The translations under genes were made by a program, and so were the position numbers. Below, piece after piece: positions 6,721 through 10,437 of a stretch of DNA of 10,437 bases. The notes under the pieces were generated by a model. That model was not told where the DNA came from. It saw only the letters and a list, made by a program, of their open reading frames with translations, and searched no databases. Source of the DNA: Bifidobacteriaceae bacterium (GTDB taxonomy: Bacteria; Actinomycetota; Actinomycetes; Actinomycetales; WQXJ01); the NCBI GenBank assembly GCA_031265345.1, contig JAISCU010000127.1:1-10437 (forward strand), read 5' to 3'. How positions within the stretch are numbered: position 1 is the first letter of the stretch; every line of letters starts with the position of its first letter.

Positions 6721-7104
6721 ATGCAGTGGGAGGACCTGGTGGCACGGGCGGCGGCGGCGACCGTCCACGCCTACGCCCCGTACTCGGGCTATGTGGTGGG
6801 CGCCGCGGCGGTCGTTGACGACGGCCGCGTCATCACGGGCTGCAACGTTGAGAACGCCTCGTATGGCCTGACTCTGTGCGCTGAGTGTTCGTTGATCTCG
6901 GCCCTGCACATGTCCGGCGGCGGTCGGTTGGAACAGTTCGTCTGCGTGGACGGGCTTGGGCAGGTGATCACTCCGTGTGGACGATGCCGCCAACTCTTGT
7001 GGGAGCACGGCGGCGGGTCGCTTCGGGTCGCCACCCCTCAAGGCGAGCGTCCCATGGCCGATCTTCTGCCCCAGGCTTGGCAGGAGCAACCGAAATCGGG
7101 GTAG
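6721..7104 (+). CDS. cdd: Cytidine deaminase, short tetrameric type
   Basis: This enzyme hydrolyses cytidine and deoxycytidine to uridine and deoxyuridine plus ammonia in the cytosol. The deaminated nucleosides become substrates for the phosphorylase encoded next. The 127-residue product has the length of the tetrameric family. Zinc ligands are C53 (in TLCAEC), C86 and C89 (PCGRC, 85-89), and E55 is the catalytic proton shuttle, the same numbering as the Bacillus subtilis enzyme. CNVENASYG (41-49) binds the ribose and base. AAAGGA at 6705-6710 is the ribosome binding site, 10 nt before the ATG. A much longer open frame runs into this gene from 5275, but that upstream part lies across the permease genes and is spurious. 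Confidence 0.96.
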   Translation: MQWEDLVARAAAATVHAYAPYSGYVVGAAAVVDDGRVITGCNVENASYGLTLCAECSLISALHMSGGGRLEQFVCVDGLGQVITPCGRCRQLLWEHGGGSLRVATPQGERPMADLLPQAWQEQPKSG

Positions 7105-7228
7105 AAGACTTAGACGCCGCCGCGTCGACCGTCCGCGCCGCGGACGCCCAGCCCGCCTGGTTGGCGAACGCCCGGCCCACCGTCACCAGCGCGCCCAGAA
7201 TGACCGATCATATTGGAAAGGAACACTT
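7105..7228. other. Gap between cdd and deoA containing a perfect 7-bp hairpin
   Basis: CGTCCGC (7130-7136) and GCGGACG (7140-7146) form a perfect stem around a GCC loop. A smaller pairing, CCAG (7148-7151) with CTGG (7157-7160), follows. There is no T tract, so full termination is unlikely; an mRNA processing or stabilising element is possible. The deoA ribosome binding site AAAGGA (7217-7222) sits 6 nt before the ATG. At 124 nt this is the longest gap among the enzyme genes. I see no convincing gene in it. Confidence 0.55.
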
Positions 7229-8530
7229 ATGGCCGAGGCCTTCGACGCCGTCGATGTCATAATCGCCAAACGAGACCGTCACAAGTTGGCGGACGCCCAG
7301 ATCGACTGGGTGATAGACGCCTACACCCGTGGCGTGGTGGCGGAGGAGCAGATGAGCGCCCTCGCCATGGCGATTCTGCTGAACGGTATGAACCGGCGCG
7401 AGATCGCCCGTTGGACCGCCGCCATGATCGCCACCGGCGAGCGGATGGACTTCTCAGGCTTGGCCAAGGTGACCGTTGACAAGCACTCGACCGGTGGGGT
7501 CGGCGACAAGATCACTCTGCCACTGGCGCCGCTGGTGGCCTCGTTCGGGCTGGCCGTCCCGCAACTGTCGGGTCGCGGGCTGGGACACACCGGGGGAACA
7601 CTGGACAAACTGGAGTCGATCCCCGGCTGGCGCGCGGACCTGACCGATGCGGAGCTGATGCGTCAGCTACGAGAGGTCGGGGCGGTGATCTGCGCGGCCG
7701 GAGGAACTCTGGCGCCGGCCGATCGCAAGCTCTACGCGCTCAGGGACGTCACCGGCACGGTCGAGTCGATCCCTCTGATCACCAGTTCGATCATGTCGAA
7801 GAAGATCGCCGAGGGCGCCGCCCACCTGGTGCTGGACGTCAAATGCGGGTCCGGCGCCTTCATGAAGGACCGCGCCCAGGCCCAAGAGCTGGCCACGGGA
7901 ATGGTGGAACTGGGCGCCGACTCGAACGTGGACACCGTCGCCCTGGTCACGGACATGTCCACACCGCTGGGCTTGACGGTCGGCAACGCACTCGAAGTCA
8001 GAGAGGCGGTCGAGGTGCTGGCGGGCGGCGGCCCGGCCGATGTGGTCGAGTTGACCTTGGCGCTGGCCCGCGAGATGTTGACGGCGGGCGGCCTGCCGGA
8101 CGCCGACCCGGCGGCGGCGCTCCCCACCGGCCAGGCGATGGATTCCTGGCGCGCGATGATCGCCGCCCAGGGCGGCGATCCGAACGCCCCGCTGCCGGTC
8201 GCCCGTTACAGCGAGGTCATCCCCGTGCCCGCGACCGGCGTTCTGACCAGGCTCGACGCTCTGGCCATCGGTGTCGCGGCCTGGCGTCTGGGCGCTGGGC
8301 GGGCCCGCAGGCAGGACCCGGTCCAGGCCGGCGCCGGGATCGAACTGCACGCCCAAGTGGGGGATCGGGTGGTCCAGGACCAACCGCTGATGACCCTGTG
8401 GACGGACACTCCGGAGCGCTTCGGGCGCGTCGAACTGGCAGGCACGGACGCGATCCAGGTGGACCCCGGCCCGCTGGACCGCGAGCCCCTGCTAAGGCGG
8501 ATCGTCCTGGACCGGATCGCCAACGCCTGA
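7229..8530 (+). CDS. deoA: Thymidine phosphorylase / pyrimidine-nucleoside phosphorylase
   Basis: This enzyme cleaves thymidine, deoxyuridine and possibly uridine with phosphate to base and (deoxy)ribose-1-phosphate. The 433-residue product is full length for the NP-II family. Visible motifs are the early helix [14 protein letters not shown] (41-54), the phosphate loop [10 protein letters not shown] (85-94), and the family signature [20 protein letters not shown] (114-133). Substrate-contacting segments are [16 protein letters not shown] (169-184) and SIMSKK (187-192). The C-terminal domain holds [20 protein letters not shown] (343-362). Gln112 stands just before the signature, where E. coli thymidine phosphorylase has Met and Bacillus Pdp has Lys, a position linked to uridine acceptance. 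Specificity therefore cannot be read off. The start is set by AAAGGA at 7217-7222. The open frame extends upstream to 6977, but that part overlaps cdd and looks Arg-rich and non-native. Confidence 0.95.
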   Translation: MAEAFDAVDVIIAKRDRHKLADAQIDWVIDAYTRGVVAEEQMSALAMAILLNGMNRREIARWTAAMIATGERMDFSGLAKVTVDKHSTGGVGDKITLPLAPLVASFGLAVPQLSGRGLGHTGGTLDKLESIPGWRADLTDAELMRQLREVGAVICAAGGTLAPADRKLYALRDVTGTVESIPLITSSIMSKKIAEGAAHLVLDVKCGSGAFMKDRAQAQELATGMVELGADSNVDTVALVTDMSTPLGLTVGNALEVREAVEVLAGGGPADVVELTLALAREMLTAGGLPDADPAAALPTGQAMDSWRAMIAAQGGDPNAPLPVARYSEVIPVPATGVLTRLDALAIGVAAWRLGAGRARRQDPVQAGAGIELHAQVGDRVVQDQPLMTLWTDTPERFGRVELAGTDAIQVDPGPLDREPLLRRIVLDRIANA

Positions 8531-8559
8531 AACCCACTCGACCAATCATTTCAACCAAC

Positions 8560-8565
8560 GAAGGA
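8560..8565 (+). promoter_or_regulatory. Ribosome binding site that decides the deoC start
   Basis: GAAGGA lies 2 nt before the in-frame ATG at 8568, too close to serve it, and 11 nt before the ATG at 8577, long but usable. The DeoC homology also begins at about 8577, so I chose 8577. The alternative adds only three residues. Confidence 0.65.
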
Positions 8566-8576
8566 CAATGACACCC

Positions 8577-9227
8577 ATGAACCGTAGCGAACTCGCCCAA
8601 ATGATCGACCACACGTTGCTGAAACCGGAGGCCACCGCCGAACAAGTCCAGGCGCTGGCGCAAGAGGGACACGAACTGGGGGTCTGGGCCGTCTGCGTCT
8701 CGCCGTCGATGATCCCGCTGGTCACGAACGGTCCCAGAGTGGCCGTGGTGTGCGGTTTTCCGTCCGGCGCGCATTACCCGGAGGTGAAGGCGGCCGAAGC
8801 GGCCCGCGCGCTCGGGGACCGCGCCGACGAGTTGGACATGGTGGTCAATCTGCGGTGGGTGATGGAGGAGAACTGGACGCTGGTGCGCCAGGACATCGAG
8901 TCCGTCCGCGCCGCCTTCCCCGGCCCGAAGGTGCTCAAGGTGATCCTCGAGACGGCGGCGTTGACCGACCGGCAGATCGTCAGGGCCGCCGAATCCGCCG
9001 CCGCCGCCGGGGCTGACTTCGTCAAGACCTCGACCGGCTTCCATCCGGCCGGTGGCGCCTCCGTCCACGCCGTCGAGTTGATGTTCCAGGCCGTCGGCCC
9101 GCAAGTGCAGGTCAAAGCCTCCGGTGGAATCCGGACCACCGAGCAGGCCTTGGCCATGGTGGACGCGGGCGCGACCCGCCTGGGCCTGTCCGCGACCGCC
9201 CAAGTTCTGGCCGGACTGCCGGAATAG
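8577..9227 (+). CDS. deoC: Deoxyribose-phosphate aldolase
   Basis: This class I aldolase cleaves 2-deoxyribose-5-phosphate to glyceraldehyde-3-phosphate and acetaldehyde, feeding nucleoside sugar into central metabolism. The 216-residue TIM-barrel protein has the size of the short DeoC family (Bacillus type). Visible features are [12 protein letters not shown] (9-20), VCVSPSM (39-45, with the conserved C40), ELDMVVN (85-91, with the catalytic D87), LKVILET (120-126), [11 protein letters not shown] (145-155) with K150 as the Schiff-base lysine, and VKASGGIRT (179-187) with the second active-site lysine K180. It lies 46 nt after deoA, consistent with one operon. The in-frame ATG at 8568 is a less likely start because its Shine-Dalgarno spacing is too short. 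Confidence 0.95.
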   Translation: MNRSELAQMIDHTLLKPEATAEQVQALAQEGHELGVWAVCVSPSMIPLVTNGPRVAVVCGFPSGAHYPEVKAAEAARALGDRADELDMVVNLRWVMEENWTLVRQDIESVRAAFPGPKVLKVILETAALTDRQIVRAAESAAAAGADFVKTSTGFHPAGGASVHAVELMFQAVGPQVQVKASGGIRTTEQALAMVDAGATRLGLSATAQVLAGLPE

Positions 9228-9244
9228 CGGTTGACCGCCGCGAC

Positions 9245-9258
9245 CGCGAAGAATCGCG
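9245..9258. repeat. Small hairpin just after deoC
   Basis: CGCGA (9245-9249) and TCGCG (9254-9258) form a 5-bp stem with an AGAA loop, 18 nt after the deoC stop and directly before the tandem repeat. It has no T tract. It may be a minor processing structure or chance in GC-rich DNA. Confidence 0.3.
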
Positions 9259-9260
9259 AG

Positions 9261-9300
9261 CGACACCGAGAGACACCCAGAGACACCCAGAGACACCGAG
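9261..9300 (+). repeat. 10-nt tandem repeat, four units, upstream of the mutase gene
   Basis: Four back-to-back 10-nt units read CGACACCGAG, AGACACCCAG, AGACACCCAG and AGACACCGAG (consensus GACACCSAG after one variable base). The two middle units are identical, and the outer two share CCGAG. The array ends directly at the mutase ribosome binding region (AAGAGGAAGA, 9301-9310). A 10-nt period matches one DNA helical turn, so repeated protein sites on one face are conceivable. Slippage without function is the alternative. Confidence 0.8.
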
Positions 9301-9301
9301 A

Positions 9302-9307
9302 AGAGGA
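9302..9307 (+). promoter_or_regulatory. Ribosome binding site of the phosphohexomutase gene
   Basis: AGAGGA sits 7 nt before the ATG at 9315, directly downstream of the 10-nt tandem repeat. It supports 9315 as the start. Confidence 0.7.
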
Positions 9308-9314
9308 AGAACCA

Positions 9315-10437
9315 ATGTCTGGCCCATCCGAAGCACTGAGATCCCAAGTCGAAGCTTGGATCGAAGCCGATCCCGACCGCCAGGACCGGGAGCGCTTGGC
9401 CGAATCGCTGACCCTGGCCGCGACCGGCGACCCGGCCGCCCAGGCCGAATTGGCGGAAGCCTTCGCCGGAACCCTGGCCTTCGGCACGGCGGGCCTGAGA
9501 GGGCAGCTCGGTCCAGGCCCCAACCGGATGAACCGGGCCGTTGTGATCCGGGCCGCGGCCGGGCTGATGGCCTACTTGAACGATGTGACCGAGCAGGCCT
9601 CGTCTCCGCCGAAGGTCGTTATCGGTTACGACGCCCGGCATGGGTCGCGGGCGTTCGCGACGGACACCGCAGCCGTGGTGGTGGCGGCGGGCGGGCAGGC
9701 CCTCCTGTGGGAGCAGACCTGCCCCACGCCGTTGCTCGCCTATGCCGTGCGGGCCTTGACGGCTGACGCCGGAGTCATGGTGACGGCATCGCACAACCCG
9801 GCCCGGGACAACGGCTACAAGGTCTACCTGGGCGGACGGGCCGCGGCAGGGCCCGGCCGGGGCGTCCAGATCGTGCCGCCGGCGGACGCCGAGATAGCAG
9901 CCCGCATCGCTGCCGCGCCGCCCGCCAGCCAGGTCGCGCGGGCTGCCGACGGCTGGGAAACCATCGGCGCGGACTTGGAACGCGAATACATCGAGCAGAC
10001 CGTGGCGGGCGCGACCCCGGCGCCGGGAGCGGCCGGCCTGCGAATAGTCCACACCGCCATGCACGGCGTGGGCGCGCGGATCGCCGTGCCGGTTCTCCTG
10101 GACGCCGGCTTCACGGACCTCCACCAGGTCACGGAGCAAGCCCGGCCGGACCCCGATTTTCCGACCGTCGCCTTCCCCAATCCCGAGGAGCCCGGTGCTA
10201 TCGACCTGGCCAAGGCGCTAGCGGCGCAAGTCGGCGCCGACCTGGTGATCGCCCAGGACCCCGACGCCGACCGCTGCGCCTTGGCGGTCTTCGACCCGCA
10301 TGCCGACGGTGGCCGCTGGCGGATGCTGACCGGCGACGAGGTGGGCTCGCTGTTGGGCCAGGACGCGGCGGTCGCCTGGCAGGACGTTTCCGAGACGCCC
10401 GATGCTGTCCCTCCGACGCTCGCCTCGTCCGTCGTGT
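9315..10437 (+). CDS. Alpha-D-phosphohexomutase (PmmB/PGM2-like), probable phosphopentomutase, truncated by the window end
   Basis: This enzyme moves phosphate between C1 and the terminal carbon of a sugar phosphate. Next to nucleoside phosphorylases and DeoC, the likely job is (deoxy)ribose-1-phosphate to the 5-phosphate. The frame stays open to the window edge (374 codons); relatives have about 550 residues, so roughly the last third is missing. Visible motifs are FGTAGLRGQLGPGPNRMN (56-73), the phosphoserine loop TASHNP (157-162, with S159), and the metal-binding DPDADR (315-320). GDE at 340-342 begins the sugar-binding part. The GTAGLRG form is typical of the PGM2/PmmB branch, which includes phosphopentomutase and glucose-1,6-bisphosphate synthase in animals and PmmB near deoD in Mycobacterium. 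Annotation pipelines would often call it phosphomannomutase. The family is certain; the pentose substrate is inferred from context. Confidence 0.9.
   Translation, partial: MSGPSEALRSQVEAWIEADPDRQDRERLAESLTLAATGDPAAQAELAEAFAGTLAFGTAGLRGQLGPGPNRMNRAVVIRAAAGLMAYLNDVTEQASSPPKVVIGYDARHGSRAFATDTAAVVVAAGGQALLWEQTCPTPLLAYAVRALTADAGVMVTASHNPARDNGYKVYLGGRAAAGPGRGVQIVPPADAEIAARIAAAPPASQVARAADGWETIGADLEREYIEQTVAGATPAPGAAGLRIVHTAMHGVGARIAVPVLLDAGFTDLHQVTEQARPDPDFPTVAFPNPEEPGAIDLAKALAAQVGADLVIAQDPDADRCALAVFDPHADGGRWRMLTGDEVGSLLGQDAAVAWQDVSETPDAVPPTLASSVV

Noticed and set aside
5275..7104. 609-codon + frame running through permease 2 and ending as cytidine deaminase
   Set aside because: Only the part from 6721 resembles a protein family. 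The rest is a frame shadow of the permease genes, rich in Gly/Arg/Pro. A fusion is not supported, because cdd has its own ribosome binding site and start.
6977..7228. N-terminal extension of deoA by 84 residues
   Set aside because: It overlaps cdd, is Arg-rich and lacks homology. The ATG at 7229 has a good ribosome binding site and matches the start of family members.
7105..7262. Protein-like reading of the cdd-deoA gap in the frame of the 6885 open frame (VEDLDAAASTV...)
   Set aside because: It has no start or ribosome binding site of its own, runs into the deoA start in the wrong frame, and I recognise no family. Probably GC-driven chance.
9261..9300. CRISPR-like array
   Set aside because: The units are contiguous 10-mers without spacers, so it is a simple tandem repeat.
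8217..10139. 640-codon open frame on the - strand across the end of deoA, deoC and the start of the mutase gene
   Set aside because: It lies antisense to three well-supported genes, is rich in Arg/Gly/His as expected from GC-rich shadow frames, and shows no family motif.

Overview
The window is high-GC DNA, about two thirds G+C by eye. Codons mostly end in C or G, Shine-Dalgarno (SD) sites are strong, and every gene lies on the + strand. The encoded proteins look actinobacterial: Ala/Val-rich, with a lipoprotein signal ending LALAGC and a thymidine phosphorylase carrying the VPQLSGRG version of the family signature. I infer an actinobacterium but cannot name a genus. I see no mobile elements, tRNA or rRNA genes, or CRISPR arrays.

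The layout is a nucleoside import and breakdown locus. A purine nucleoside phosphorylase gene (deoD, 149-856) comes first, with a start region that looks leaderless. After a 218-nt gap with hairpins comes a four-gene BMP/Nup-type ABC importer: a lipoprotein nucleoside-binding protein (1075-2154), a double-domain ATPase (2324-3871), and two permeases (3864-5405 and 5402-6703) whose genes overlap. The salvage enzymes follow in the same direction: cytidine deaminase (6721-7104), thymidine/pyrimidine-nucleoside phosphorylase (7229-8530), deoxyribose-phosphate aldolase (8577-9227), and an alpha-D-phosphohexomutase (9315 to the window end, truncated) that probably serves as the phosphopentomutase.

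Together the genes form a nearly complete route. The importer brings nucleosides in. Cdd deaminates (deoxy)cytidine. DeoA and DeoD split pyrimidine and purine (deoxy)nucleosides to base plus (deoxy)ribose-1-phosphate. The mutase would make the 5-phosphate, and DeoC cleaves deoxyribose-5-phosphate to glyceraldehyde-3-phosphate and acetaldehyde. No classical DeoB and no regulator gene is in view.

The protein families are ordinary. The less ordinary signals are non-coding or low-complexity: a long composite hairpin right after the binding-protein gene, with competing pairings downstream; a 10-nt tandem repeat with four units before the mutase gene; a 105-residue tail on permease 1 that opens with a strict four-residue Lys/Ala repeat; a -10-like hexamer placed for leaderless expression of deoD; and a perfect 7-bp hairpin between cdd and deoA. 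I did not find a clearly new biological system here.
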